Source: Caldilineaceae bacterium (GTDB taxonomy: Bacteria > Chloroflexota > Anaerolineae > Caldilineales > Caldilineaceae). From it: DNA of 48,865 bases. Made by a program: the position numbers and the translations under genes. This document shows positions 9,823 to 18,594 of this stretch, piece by piece; position 1 is the stretch's first letter, and the number at the start of each line of letters is the position of its first letter. The notes beneath the pieces were generated by a model. That model had not been told where the DNA came from and made no database searches. It was given only the letters and a program-made list of their open reading frames with translations. The DNA is taken from contig JAPOVP010000156.1 of assembly GCA_026708085.1 (NCBI GenBank), forward strand, positions 1 to 48,865, given 5' to 3'.

Positions 9823-11238
9823 ATGAATACAAAACGAATGTGGATGTTGGCAACGCTACTGGTCGCAGCTCTCGTTTTGGCGGCTTGCCCGGCGCCGGCG
9901 GCTCAAGCGCCGGCGGCGATGGAAGAGGAAGCGCCTGCGGCCGAGGCGATGGACGAAGGGCCATGCGCTCCGGCGGCTGAAGGCCCGCTGGCCGGGATCG
10001 ATCCTCGCGGTCAGACAATCGTATGGTGGCATCAGCACCGTGGCTCTCGCGAAGAGAAGCTCGCGGTGATCGTCGAGGATTTCAACACGAACAATGAGTG
10101 CGGCATTGTCCTCGACGCGCAGAATCAGGGCGGTTACAACGATATCCGTGACAAGGTGAATGCCAGCACGGCGTCGGGTGAGCAGCCGGCGAGTCTAATT
10201 GTTGGTTATCAGAACGACCAGGCCTTTTACCAGTTGAACGGCGTCCTGGCCGACTTCGACAAGTTCATCGACGATCCTACGTGGGGATTCACAGCAGAGG
10301 AACGTGGTGACTACTTCGCCAGCTTCATGGAGCAGGGCGTCCATCCGGTTTTCGATAGCCAGCGCCTGGGCTTCCCGCCTAACCGCTCGATGGAAGTGCT
10401 CTATTACAATCAGACCTGGCTGGAAGAGCTGGGATTCGGCGGGCCACCTTCGACGCCGGCAGAGTTTGAGGAGATGGCATGCGCCGCTGCGGCAGCGAAC
10501 GGCGATGGCACCGGCGGCTACATTTTGCGAGATGATGCCTCAGCGACGGCGTCCTGGACATTCGCTCTCGGCGGCGACGTGTTGAACGAGGACAACACTG
10601 GCTATGTCTACAATGGACAGGCCACGATTGACGCCATGACGATGCTGAAGCGCATGTTCGACAATGGCTGCGCCTATTTTTTCACCGAAGGTTACCCGAA
10701 TCCTGAGTTTGCAGCGCGGCGGGCAAGCTTCACACAGGGCTCCAGCTCCGGCCTGCCGTTTTATGCCAACGACATGGTTACTATCGCTGAAGAACAGGGA
10801 CGCGACATGGACGTGTGGGGCGTGACCGCGATTCCGCACACGACAGAGAATCCGGTGCAGAATATCTACGGCGCGGACGTTATGATTACGGCGGGTCCGC
10901 CGGAGCAGGAGTTGGCGGCGTGGCTGTTCATTAAGTGGTTTACATCACCGGAGGTTCAGGCGCGCTGGGTAGAGGCCAGCAACTACTTCCCCACTCGTGC
11001 GGGAACGGAAGCGCATCTGAGCGGCTACGTGGAGGAGAACCCTCAGTATGGCGAGGCGCTGGCCTTGTTAGGTTACGGCGCGTATGAGCCTCAGCTCATC
11101 TCTTACCAGGCTGTGCGCGACGCAGCGGAAACAGCCTTCAACGAGATCATGCAGGGTGCGGACATCCAGGCGACGCTTGATGCGTTGACAGATACGGCCA
11201 ATGAGCTGCAGGAAGAGCTGATGGGTGAGGTTGAGTAG
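9823..11238 (+). CDS. ABC sugar-binding lipoprotein
   Basis: Extracellular solute-binding protein (family 1, carbohydrate type) of 471 residues that captures the substrate for the two permeases just upstream. An N-terminal signal peptide ends in the lipobox LVLAAC, with lipidated cysteine C22, followed by a low-complexity Ala/Pro/Glu linker (23-50) that tethers the domain to the membrane. [12 protein letters not shown] opens the mature domain. The substrate is unknown. Ribosome-binding site AGGAG at 9809-9813. It is placed last in the operon, after the permeases; the 113-base gap before it may allow separate expression, but no good promoter is seen there. A strong terminator follows at 11293. 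Confidence 0.9.
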   Translation: MNTKRMWMLATLLVAALVLAACPAPAAQAPAAMEEEAPAAEAMDEGPCAPAAEGPLAGIDPRGQTIVWWHQHRGSREEKLAVIVEDFNTNNECGIVLDAQNQGGYNDIRDKVNASTASGEQPASLIVGYQNDQAFYQLNGVLADFDKFIDDPTWGFTAEERGDYFASFMEQGVHPVFDSQRLGFPPNRSMEVLYYNQTWLEELGFGGPPSTPAEFEEMACAAAAANGDGTGGYILRDDASATASWTFALGGDVLNEDNTGYVYNGQATIDAMTMLKRMFDNGCAYFFTEGYPNPEFAARRASFTQGSSSGLPFYANDMVTIAEEQGRDMDVWGVTAIPHTTENPVQNIYGADVMITAGPPEQELAAWLFIKWFTSPEVQARWVEASNYFPTRAGTEAHLSGYVEENPQYGEALALLGYGAYEPQLISYQAVRDAAETAFNEIMQGADIQATLDALTDTANELQEELMGEVE

Positions 11239-11292
11239 AGGGTTGTGTAAGATGCTATGACAGCATCTAAGTGATTGAACTGCCAGAGTGCA

Positions 11293-11327
11293 AAGAGTGG
11301 AGGGATGCCCCTCCACTCTTTTCTTTT
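11293..11327 (+). terminator. Rho-independent terminator of ABC operon 1
   Basis: Perfect 12-bp stem AAGAGTGGAGGG (11293-11304) / CCCTCCACTCTT (11309-11320) with a four-base loop ATGC, then TTCTTTT. It lies in the convergent gap before the LmbE-family gene. Confidence 0.95.
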
Positions 11328-12118
11328 CAGGATTCTGATTTTTGGGCGTTCTTGTCGGCTGCTTTAGGCCCGCGTCGCGGCCGTCCGCGGAAATCCAGTT
11401 GCTGGAATCGCTCGAAGTGGCGCTTGCTACCGTCCTCTTGTTCTTCGCCTCCCCATTCGCGCATGCGCTTCTCGGTGGCCTCCAAGTCGTCGAACTGACT
11501 TTCGTGGCAGAGAATCGCCTTAATCTTAAGTTCGAGATCATCCGTAATGTCCACTTCGACATCGGCCTCTTCGGCGTGGCTGATGTAGAGCTGGCTGATG
11601 TTGTGGGGAGGATAGCCCTCATTCGTCAGGTCGGGATAGAACATTGGGTTGTCGGCCGCCGGAAAGATGGCCTCGAGAGCGATGAGTCCGGCGTTGCGAT
11701 GATCGGGATGGTTGATGTAACCGCGCCCGGAGATATAGCGGTCGGGACTGTTGCAGATTATCAGTTGCGGACGAATCCGGCGGATTTCGCGACAGACTCG
11801 CTTGCGGATTTCAGGTGTTGGGCGCAAGAAGCCGTCCTCCTCGTCCATAAACAGGACATCCTTGACCCCACTCAGGGCAGCTGCCTTACGTTGCTCTTCT
11901 TTCCGCATCAGGATAAGCTGGCGGCGAGTGATGAGCGGGTTGTGATTGCCCTTGTCGCCGTTGGTCAGAATCATGTAGGTGACCTCGATACCCTGGCGCG
12001 CCATCTGGATAGCGGAACCGGCGCAGGAGAAGTCGGGGTCATCCGGGTGTGCCATAATTATGAGAACTCGTTCCACCTCTGACCAGTCCGGTGGTTTCAC
12101 TTCGCGGGATTCGGACAT
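11327..12118 (-). CDS. PIG-L/LmbE-family deacetylase
   Basis: 263-residue zinc-dependent N-acetyl-sugar deacetylase fold. The zinc motif is AHPDD (H24, D26, D27) with the second histidine pair in NHPDH (H137, H140). Family members deacetylate GlcNAc-containing compounds in thiol (mycothiol, bacillithiol), GPI or antibiotic synthesis; the substrate here is not visible from sequence. The C-terminal tail is highly charged (about 225-263). GAGGAGA lies upstream of the ATG. It is downstream of the ferredoxin gene but separated from it by a terminator at 12157, so it is probably expressed on its own. Confidence 0.88.
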   Translation of the reverse strand: MSESREVKPPDWSEVERVLIIMAHPDDPDFSCAGSAIQMARQGIEVTYMILTNGDKGNHNPLITRRQLILMRKEEQRKAAALSGVKDVLFMDEEDGFLRPTPEIRKRVCREIRRIRPQLIICNSPDRYISGRGYINHPDHRNAGLIALEAIFPAADNPMFYPDLTNEGYPPHNISQLYISHAEEADVEVDITDDLELKIKAILCHESQFDDLEATEKRMREWGGEEQEDGSKRHFERFQQLDFRGRPRRGPKAADKNAQKSES

Positions 12119-12156
12119 TGGATTGTCTCCTCAAACAACGAAAGCAGCAACGAACA

Positions 12157-12181
12157 CAAAAGCCCCTGCCGGCGCAGGGGC
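12157..12181 (-). terminator. Terminator downstream of the ferredoxin gene
   Basis: On the minus strand GCCCCTG (12175-12181) pairs with CAGGGGC (12162-12168), then TTTTG. It lies 130 bases beyond the ferredoxin stop codon. Confidence 0.7.
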
Positions 12182-12312
12182 GAGGTATCACATCAAACGG
12201 ACCTGCTCTGAATCGAATCGTGCCGCCATCTTCAAAGCAAATGCGAGGAAGTCGCCCGCCTCATCTCATTGGACGAGAGAATGGCGGGCAATCGCCGAAC
12301 TCGTACTTCAGA

Positions 12313-12588
12313 TCAGACCATGTCGAGAGCTTCGTATCCCGGGCCTTCCTCGAAGTACATGGCGTTCAGTTCAGTGGTGTAGGCGTACTCTTCCGGCAGA
12401 TCCTCTTCGGGCAAGATAGCATCGGTGGGACATTCAGGTACGCACGCGCCGCAGTCGATACAGGTTTCCGGATCAATATAGTACCAGGGCCATTCCTCTT
12501 CGGGCATGCCTGGGATAATGCATTCCACGGGGCAAACCTCTACGCAGGCACCGTCCCGTATGCACAGATCAAAGATCACGTGGGTCAT
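12313..12588 (-). CDS. Ferredoxin, seven-iron type
   Basis: 91-residue electron carrier with two iron-sulfur motifs. The first is C9-x5-C15-x3-C19 followed by PVEC23, in which the second cysteine of a normal CxxCxxC is absent; the second is C43-x2-C46-x2-C49-x3-C53P. This is the pattern of FdxA-like proteins with one [3Fe-4S] and one [4Fe-4S] cluster. An acidic C-terminal tail (about 60-91) is also usual in that group. The redox partner is unknown. Start ATG 12588 has GGAGGAG upstream. A weak -35-like TTGACT lies upstream (minus strand, about 12710-12715) without a convincing -10, so I mark no promoter. Confidence 0.88.
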   Translation of the reverse strand: MTHVIFDLCIRDGACVEVCPVECIIPGMPEEEWPWYYIDPETCIDCGACVPECPTDAILPEEDLPEEYAYTTELNAMYFEEGPGYEALDMV

Positions 12589-12793
12589 GGATTGACTCCT
12601 CCATCAAGCTAAGTAAAGCTGAATTTGAATCGATAGCACCTAAGAGCACAATGGCCCACGATTCAGATGCACCATACAACAGGTCTCATTGCCAGTGCAA
12701 ATCTTTTTGTAGTCAATTGAACTATAGGCCGAAAGTAACCTGTTCAGCAAAAAAATTCAGCGGACGGGGCCTTCATTTCAGTTCATTTTCGGG

Positions 12794-12821
12794 GCCATGA
12801 GGCGCAAAAAGGCCTCATGGC
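12794..12821. other. Perfect hairpin after 2-hydroxyacid dehydrogenase gene
   Basis: GCCATGAGG (12794-12802) / CCTCATGGC (12813-12821), ten-base loop. It follows the stop codon at 12863 (minus strand) by about 40 bases. There is no T run on either strand, so it may stabilise the mRNA end or act as a weak terminator. Confidence 0.5.
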
Positions 12822-12862
12822 TCAACTGCCTTCGTCGTGCAGGTGTGAGCGGGCAGATCAGG

Positions 12863-13918
12863 CTACTCTTCACGGTCAGCGAGAGGAAACCTGGGTACGA
12901 CGCCTGGATTGACGAGGTTTTCGGCAGGCGGCCAGTATCCGCTCAGGACGGCCGCCGCGTTGGCGATGCCGCCGTTTGTGACGTCCTGCATTGCCTGTAC
13001 AGAGATGGCGCCGACGTGGGGGGAGAGAATCACGTTATCGAGCGAGAGCAAAGGGTGATCCGGCGGACTCTCTTCTTCGACGAAGACATCGATACCTTCA
13101 AAAGTGTCGATTCCCGCACCGGCCAACGTTCCTTCTTTCAGGAGCTCCACCAACGCTTTCTCATCGACGATGGCCCCCCGCGACGTATTGACGAGGTAAG
13201 CGCCCGGTTTCATTTTGCGGAGCATGGTTTCGTCGAGCAAGTGGTAGGTTTCATTCGTCAGGGGCAGGTGAAGTGACAGATCATCCGACTCTTTGAGCAG
13301 GTCCTCCAGGCCCATCAACTCGACGCCCAGCTCATCTGCGGCTTCGGTGGACGCGCTCAAATCGCGGCGCGTAGCAATTACACGATATCCGAAGCCCTTC
13401 GCCCTGCTAGCCACAGCGCGGGCTGAGTTGCCAAAGCCGACCAGGCCGAGAACGCGGCCTTCAAGGCGCTGATTGGTGGAGGCCTGTCGGCGCGCCTTAT
13501 TCCAGTCACCGGCCGCCATCGCTGCGGACATCTGCGGCAGTTTGCGGTGCAGGGCCAACAGCAGCGCCATCGTGTGATCGGCCTGTTCTTGGACGCAGAA
13601 GGTGGGGACATTGGTAACGAGGATGCCTTTGCGGGTGGCGGCGGCGACGTCGATCTTGTCAGTTCCTGTACCGAGGCGGGAGATCACGCGGCAGCGGCTC
13701 AGGCTTTCGATTACGCCTTCCGGCAGCGCGGTGGACACGACAAAGATGGCGTCATAGTCAGCAACGCGGGGAATGATGGTGGAGGGCGTATTGGCCTCCA
13801 CTTCGAAGGGGCGTAGGTGATGCTCATGGAAGCGGTCCCTCTCGTATTGGGACATCGGCGATAGAACGGCGTTGAGTCGCACTACGCGGAATTCTTCCAA
13901 ATTACTCCAGTCGGACAT
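12863..13918 (-). CDS. D-isomer-specific 2-hydroxyacid dehydrogenase
   Basis: 351-residue NAD(P)-dependent enzyme of the phosphoglycerate dehydrogenase/formate dehydrogenase fold, interconverting a D-2-hydroxyacid and a 2-oxoacid. The nucleotide-binding loop is GFGNSA (161-166), with alanine in place of the last glycine. The catalytic triad is visible as R247 (TSRGAIVDE), E274 (DTFEGID) and H301 (SPHVGA). The substrate is unknown; phosphoglycerate is not implied, since the regulatory ACT domain is absent. It is monocistronic, with a strong promoter at 14065-14094 and a leader of about 140 bases. Two more members of the family lie at 16733 and 44284, but they are not close copies. Confidence 0.9.
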   Translation of the reverse strand: MSDWSNLEEFRVVRLNAVLSPMSQYERDRFHEHHLRPFEVEANTPSTIIPRVADYDAIFVVSTALPEGVIESLSRCRVISRLGTGTDKIDVAAATRKGILVTNVPTFCVQEQADHTMALLLALHRKLPQMSAAMAAGDWNKARRQASTNQRLEGRVLGLVGFGNSARAVASRAKGFGYRVIATRRDLSASTEAADELGVELMGLEDLLKESDDLSLHLPLTNETYHLLDETMLRKMKPGAYLVNTSRGAIVDEKALVELLKEGTLAGAGIDTFEGIDVFVEEESPPDHPLLSLDNVILSPHVGAISVQAMQDVTNGGIANAAAVLSGYWPPAENLVNPGVVPRFPLADREE

Positions 13919-14064
13919 GGTGTGGCCTTCGCTTATCTTCTTTGCCCGGAGCGCTCATTTTCAGTTAACTGCGACGTTTTGCACGCAAGCGGTTCCAACA
14001 CTTGCTGCCTTTCTGAAACTGTATACCCACCACTCGGGGCTTTCGTGTGATTTCGACGATAAAG

Positions 14065-14094
14065 AGTATACTTTCTCCAGTTTTCAACTGTCAA
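14065..14094 (-). promoter_or_regulatory. Strong promoter of the 12863-13918 gene
   Basis: On the minus strand TTGACA (14089-14094) and TATACT (14065-14070) are 18 bases apart. The start is predicted near 14058. Confidence 0.8.
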
Positions 14095-14568
14095 TCACAT
14101 CATGCCTCCTTACACCACTCGATTGGGCGTCACGCTGCCTATTTCAGACCGGCGATCAGTTTGTCATCTCGACGCTACGTTGCCAGTGCCTGGTCCTTCC
14201 ATGCAGTCAGGCTGCGACAGGTTTCTTGCTTTGAGATTCCTGCATCCTGTACATTCTGAAATGGATGGATTCTCCCAGATGTCATTGGCCGGCATCGATC
14301 ACGCATGTCTTAAGAGCAAGACTTGCACAGTCGTCGGTGACGCCTAATTCGGAGAGTTGAGCAGTAGGTAAAACTGGCAACGAGGAAACGTAACCATTAA
14401 GCCATGTTCTGTGTACGGTCTGCCTGGGGGGAAGGCACTGTCAGTATTTCTGTAGCGGGCTCTCGATGGTCATCGCGGTGAACGTTGGACATATATGGGA
14501 GTGGCCTCGTCTGTCTTGCTCGCGCTGGCACATTTTCGGAATCTGCCAGTTGGCGGGGGGAATCGTGG

Positions 14569-14691
14569 GCCGACACGGGTCGGCAATTTCGTATTGCCCA
14601 CCTACTGGCTACGACGCGAGGTTGTAGGAGAGGGGGCGTTGCGGGGGCGGAGCCCCCGCACAAGGGAGGGCCGAATAGGCCCGACCGCCCA
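14569..14691. repeat. Hairpin-rich dispersed repeat, copy 2
   Basis: Four palindromes lie in a row: GCCGAC-acgg-GTCGGC (14569-14584), GGCAAT-ttcgt-ATTGCC (14582-14598), TGCGGGGGC-gga-GCCCCCGCA (14640-14660) and GGGCC-gaata-GGCCC (about 14668-14682). The last 45 bases (14647-14691) are identical to positions 1-45. The rest of 13919-14922 holds the promoter at 14065 and a structured leader at 14792, but no gene I can support. Confidence 0.8.
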
Positions 14692-14791
14692 AATGCAAGG
14701 AGAGGAATGAGGAGTGAGAAAAACCTGCGCTCGCCTCATCCGGCGTCGAGCACTAAATGAGGCTTAGTAGTTGCGAGGAAACCAGTAAACT

Positions 14792-14830
14792 CAGACCAAA
14801 TGTCCTTCGTCAAAGGAGAAGCCTGGTCTG
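14792..14830 (+). promoter_or_regulatory. Nested stem-loop in leader of cassette A
   Basis: CAGACCA (14792-14798) pairs with TGGTCTG (14824-14830) around an inner hairpin TCCTT-cgtca-AAGGA (14803-14817). It lies 93 bases before the first gene of cassette A and may be a regulatory RNA structure. It matches no riboswitch class I know. Confidence 0.4.
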
Positions 14831-14922
14831 GAGCTAAGTCAGGCCAAGTGTGAGAGCTGCGCGAGTCAGTCAGGTTCTACGGGTACGGACCTCGCACCGA
14901 ATGGAAGGAATAGGAGCTTGAA

Positions 14923-16137
14923 GTGAAAATAGAAAAGCTCGAGACAATCTGGTTTGAGGAGCAGTTCAATACGCTCTGGCTGCGGATCCACACCGATGAG
15001 GGGTTGATCGGGTTGGGCGAAACGTATTACGTTCCTCGTGCCGTTGCCGCGGTGATCCATGATGTGTTTGCCAACCTGTTGGTGGGGCGCTCCGTTTTCG
15101 ATATCGAGAACCATTGGAACAACATGTTCGCCACGGTGAACTTTTTTGGGTTCGCGGGCGCGGAGACGCGGGCCATATCGACGGTTGACGTGGCTTTGTG
15201 GGACCTGCTGGGGCAGTACACCGGCCAGCCGATATACAACGTGCTGGGCGGACGAAACCGGGATCGCATACCTATTTACAACACGTGTGTCAGTCATGGC
15301 CCCCATATGGACTATCACGCCTGGGCAGAAGGGCGGGCTGGCGAACTGGCGCAGGCGTTGCTGAATTCGGGAATCCGAGCGATGAAGATCTGGCCGTGGG
15401 ACCAGTTCGGCGTTTCACTGGGCGGTCCTGTAGGACAGCGCGCCGGGGTCGGCGCGGTGGGGCCAGTCGGTCACTATTTGGATCCGGATGATCTCAAGCG
15501 CGGTCTTGAACCGGTCCAACAGATCAGGGCGGCTGTGGGTGACAAGATGCAGATTGCGATCGAAGGTCATGCGCGCTGGAACCTGCCCATCGCCATTGAT
15601 ATTGGCAGGGCGCTGGAAGAGTACGACATCATGTGGCTGGAAGAGATTATTCCGCCGGACAACGTGGATTCCTATGCCCGGCTGGCTGCGGCGACGAAGG
15701 TGCCCATATGTGTAAGCGAGCGTCTTTTCACCCGGTTCGGTTTCCGGCAGGTCGTAGAGAAGAACGCGGCCCATATCGTGATGCCCGACATGGCCTGGAC
15801 GGGCGGATTGACCGAGACGCGCAAGATTGTCGCGCTGGCGGATACCTATTATCTGCCCTTTACAACGCATGACACGATCGGCCCCGTAGCGTTGTGGTCG
15901 GCCGCGCACCTGGCGGCGCACGCGCCTAATGCCATGATCATGGAGACTGTACGGGCGTACACGGAGGGCTGGTACAACGACGTGATGACGGAACGGCTGG
16001 TGATCCGGGACGGGCACCTGGAGTTTCCTGACCGGCCCGGGCTCGGAACGGCGCTGCGGCCGGAGGTTCTGGCGCGTAGTGATGTTCACGTTGAGGTCAG
16101 CGACGCGTCCAGTCTTAAGGATGTTTCGACTGGATGA
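14923..16137 (+). CDS. Enolase-superfamily sugar-acid dehydratase (galactonate/mannonate-like)
   Basis: 404-residue member of the mandelate racemase/muconate lactonizing group, which abstracts a proton next to a carboxylate and usually dehydrates aldonic acids to 2-keto-3-deoxy acids. Metal ligands are E214 (in AIEGHARWN, with H216), E240 (WLEE) and E266 (SERL); H316 in TTHDTIGP is the expected catalytic base. This pattern is closest to the galactonate/mannonate dehydratase subgroup; the exact substrate is not known. Start is GTG 14923 with AGGAG six bases upstream. It is the first gene of cassette A and would feed the 2-hydroxyacid dehydrogenase, SDR and 2-oxoacid dehydrogenase complex downstream. 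Confidence 0.88.
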   Translation: MKIEKLETIWFEEQFNTLWLRIHTDEGLIGLGETYYVPRAVAAVIHDVFANLLVGRSVFDIENHWNNMFATVNFFGFAGAETRAISTVDVALWDLLGQYTGQPIYNVLGGRNRDRIPIYNTCVSHGPHMDYHAWAEGRAGELAQALLNSGIRAMKIWPWDQFGVSLGGPVGQRAGVGAVGPVGHYLDPDDLKRGLEPVQQIRAAVGDKMQIAIEGHARWNLPIAIDIGRALEEYDIMWLEEIIPPDNVDSYARLAAATKVPICVSERLFTRFGFRQVVEKNAAHIVMPDMAWTGGLTETRKIVALADTYYLPFTTHDTIGPVALWSAAHLAAHAPNAMIMETVRAYTEGWYNDVMTERLVIRDGHLEFPDRPGLGTALRPEVLARSDVHVEVSDASSLKDVSTG

Positions 16138-16227
16138 GGCATTCTCACTATAGCATTGTTGAACCTAGAGCATCTTCCTTTGCCATTTCATTTTTGTCGG
16201 TCGAGAACAAAACGTGAATCAAACTTG

Positions 16228-16551
16228 ATGAAATCACAAACAGATTGGAAAACCCTGGACAGAAAGAAGGATGATAACATCGATCTTAGCGATATACCGG
16301 AAGTGACGGCAGAACAGATAGCTCTCGCCTACTTGCGAATTGGCGGTAAGCCTGTTTCAAGACGAAAGGTGAGGGTGAACATCTACTTGGATGCCGAAGT
16401 GGTGGCGTATTTCAGGGAGAAAGCCGGTGGCCAGGGATATCAGACGTTGGTCAATGAGGCACTGAAGGAAAGTATTCGAAGAAAGGATATTGAGACGCTA
16501 CAGCGACGCGTCATTCGAGAAGAAATGAACTCAGGAGCAGACCCAGCTTAG
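16228..16551 (+). CDS. BrnA-like antitoxin without a partner
   Basis: 107-residue protein resembling the BrnA (DUF4415) antitoxins. It has the characteristic LSDIPEVTAEQ near residue 20, then a ribbon-helix-helix DNA-binding segment with KVRVNIYLDAEVVAYFRE and GYQTLVNEALKESI. Such proteins neutralise a BrnT ribonuclease toxin and repress their own operon. No brnT-like frame exists on either side (16138-16227, 16552-16732), so it is an orphan. The start at 16228 is chosen by family N-terminus; there is no clear ribosome-binding site. It stands 90 bases after the dehydratase and 181 before the next gene, in the same direction, so it could act as a local DNA-binding regulator of the cassette (inference). 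Confidence 0.75.
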   Translation: MKSQTDWKTLDRKKDDNIDLSDIPEVTAEQIALAYLRIGGKPVSRRKVRVNIYLDAEVVAYFREKAGGQGYQTLVNEALKESIRRKDIETLQRRVIREEMNSGADPA

Positions 16552-16732
16552 TTTGCTGGCTTTGGCAGTGTGCTCCAACCGTTTCCAGGGACTGCAGAAT
16601 CTTGCCTGTTGGCAATGAATAACTATTGCGTCGACGCGGTAGGGTAACCTCCAGTACAATCCAGTGCTGAAAAGGAGCACTTTTCACCAGCCTACTCTTG
16701 CATCCCAAATCTATAACTGAAGAGAAGAGCAC

Positions 16733-17701
16733 ATGAACTTGAAAGCAGTGATTGCATACCCCGGATTCGGGGATATCGAGATAGAAAGGGAGATCCTGAG
16801 CGCCGCGGGTCTGGAGGTAGAGCATGCCGGCAACCTGGACACGGAGGAAGCGAGGCAGGCCGCGCGGGGATGTGATGCTCTGATGGTAACGATCCAGCCG
16901 GTGCGGGCGGATCTGATTCAGAGCCTGGAACGATGCCGACTAATCTGCCGCGTTGGGACGGGGTTGGATGCCATCGACATCGAAGCGGCCACGGAACGGG
17001 GCATTTGGGTGACTTACGCTCCCGACTATTCGATTGATGAGGTCTCTACGCACGCTATTGCGCTTGTGCTGGCACAGGCGCGCGGTCTGCCGGGTCTTCT
17101 GGGCGCGACGCGCCAGGGAATATGGAACAGTGAATCGGGCGGTATTCTCTACCGGTTAAGCGACCAGACGCTGGGCGTCATTGGTTGCGGCCGGATCGGC
17201 CAAGCGACAGCGGCCAAGGGTCGCGGATTGGGGCTGGAGGTCCTGGTATACGACCCGTACGTGGACGCGGCGGCGATGGAGGCGCTGGGGGCGAAGCTCG
17301 TCGATCTGGACACGGTTCTGCGAAACTCCGACTATATTTCGTTGCATTCGCCGCTTACGGAGGAGACCCGCCACCTTATCAATGCAGAGACGCTGGCGAT
17401 GATGAAGCCGACTGCCTACCTTGTGAACGCGGCGCGCGGCGCCTTAGTGGACGAGGACGCGCTGCTGGCAGCAGTTCAGGGCGGGCAGATAGCCGGCGCC
17501 GCGCTGGACGTTTTGAATGTCGAGCCGGTGGCTGCGGACCATCCCTTCCTGAAGGAAGAGCGCATCTTGCTCACGCCGCACGCCGGGTGGTATTCTGAGG
17601 AATCCAAGATTGACGTGCGCGTACAGGGAGCGGAAGAGGTCGTACGCGTTTTGCGCGGCGAGAGGCCCCGTGCGCCGGTCAATGAGATCCCAAATGGATA
17701 G
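16733..17701 (+). CDS. D-isomer-specific 2-hydroxyacid dehydrogenase (cassette A)
   Basis: 322-residue NAD(P)-dependent dehydrogenase of the SerA-like group. The Rossmann loop is GCGRIG (151-156), with D174 after the second strand (VYDPY), which favours NAD. Catalytic residues are R235 (AARGALVDE), E264 (NVEP) and H283 (TPHAGW). There is no ACT domain. Its substrate is probably a hydroxyacid made or taken up by this cassette, in line with the dehydratase upstream and the SDR 23 bases downstream. The ATG at 16733 has a weak GAAGAG site. Cassette C contains a counterpart at 44284 in the same position relative to its SDR. Confidence 0.92.
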   Translation: MNLKAVIAYPGFGDIEIEREILSAAGLEVEHAGNLDTEEARQAARGCDALMVTIQPVRADLIQSLERCRLICRVGTGLDAIDIEAATERGIWVTYAPDYSIDEVSTHAIALVLAQARGLPGLLGATRQGIWNSESGGILYRLSDQTLGVIGCGRIGQATAAKGRGLGLEVLVYDPYVDAAAMEALGAKLVDLDTVLRNSDYISLHSPLTEETRHLINAETLAMMKPTAYLVNAARGALVDEDALLAAVQGGQIAGAALDVLNVEPVAADHPFLKEERILLTPHAGWYSEESKIDVRVQGAEEVVRVLRGERPRAPVNEIPNG

Positions 17702-17724
17702 GAACTGCAAAGGAGATCGCAGGA

Positions 17725-18540
17725 ATGACCCACCCACTCTTTGATCTGACCGGCCGCGTGGCCATAGTGTCGGGCGCGGCCAGCGGCATGGGCCGCATCA
17801 CATCGATAGGCTATGCTGAGGTCGGCGCGGATGTGGTGTTGTTGGACATCAATGAGGTCGGCGCTCAGGAGACCGCGCATGAGATCGAGCAGATGGGCCG
17901 TCGCGCCCTTCCGGTCAACTGTGATATCTCGGACCCGGACCAGATCCGGGCGATGTTCGAGCGGGTTGACAGCGAATTTGGTCGGGTCGATGTGCTCAGC
18001 AACATTGCCGGAGAAGGCATTCGGACAGACCCGCTGGAACTGACCGAGGACCAGATCCAGCAGGTAATGCAGAATCTGGTTGTGGGCCGCTACATTTGCA
18101 CACAGGAGGCGGCGAAACGGATGATGACAAGGGGCCGAGGCAGCATATTCAGCATCGTTTCGATCGCCGGGATAAGCGCGCTTGGCCGCGGCCACATTGC
18201 GTACAGCATGGCGATGGGCGCGGTTGGGGCTATGACTCGGGAACTGAGTACGGAGTGGAGCAGTCTGGGGGTGCGCGTAAACGCTATCGTCTGCGCTCAG
18301 ATCATGAACCAGGACCTGGAGGTACGGATAGCGGCGGACCCGGCGCTGGGTGCTTCCTACTTGCGCGGCTTGCCTATTGGGCGGATGGGTCATCCCAACG
18401 ATATAAAGGGGCCGGCGATCTTTCTCGCCTCAGATGCATCGGCCTGGATGACAGGCGCTCTGATCCCGCTGGATGGGGGCAATCTGGCCAAGAATGTCAG
18501 CGGTTCCCATCCGGGAATGCCTGCAGTTGTGCCGGCCTGA
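17725..18540 (+). CDS. SDR-family oxidoreductase with catalytic lysine replaced
   Basis: 271-residue short-chain dehydrogenase/reductase fold. The cofactor loop GAASGMG (18-24 region), D41 after the second strand, NIAG (93-96), S146 and Y160 are present. The active-site YxxxK reads YSMAM: the lysine expected at 164 is methionine (codon ATG, one base from AAG). Since this lysine normally lowers the pKa of the tyrosine and holds the nicotinamide ribose, the enzyme may be slow, use another residue, or have a different job. AAGGAG lies upstream of the ATG. It sits between the 2-hydroxyacid dehydrogenase and E1alpha, the same place as the intact SDR in cassette C (42910-43716). Confidence 0.9.
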   Translation: MTHPLFDLTGRVAIVSGAASGMGRITSIGYAEVGADVVLLDINEVGAQETAHEIEQMGRRALPVNCDISDPDQIRAMFERVDSEFGRVDVLSNIAGEGIRTDPLELTEDQIQQVMQNLVVGRYICTQEAAKRMMTRGRGSIFSIVSIAGISALGRGHIAYSMAMGAVGAMTRELSTEWSSLGVRVNAIVCAQIMNQDLEVRIAADPALGASYLRGLPIGRMGHPNDIKGPAIFLASDASAWMTGALIPLDGGNLAKNVSGSHPGMPAVVPA

Positions 18541-18594
18541 GACTGCCCCGACCGGCTGATGGCCGACAAACACAATACAATGGAGGTGGGTGGC

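Noticed and set aside
13872..14663. Short open frames in the 1-kb intergenic region
   Set aside because: No ribosome-binding sites and no recognisable protein features; some run through the dispersed repeat.
17476..18393. Minus-strand open frame of 305 codons
   Set aside because: Antisense to the SDR and 2-hydroxyacid dehydrogenase genes of cassette A.
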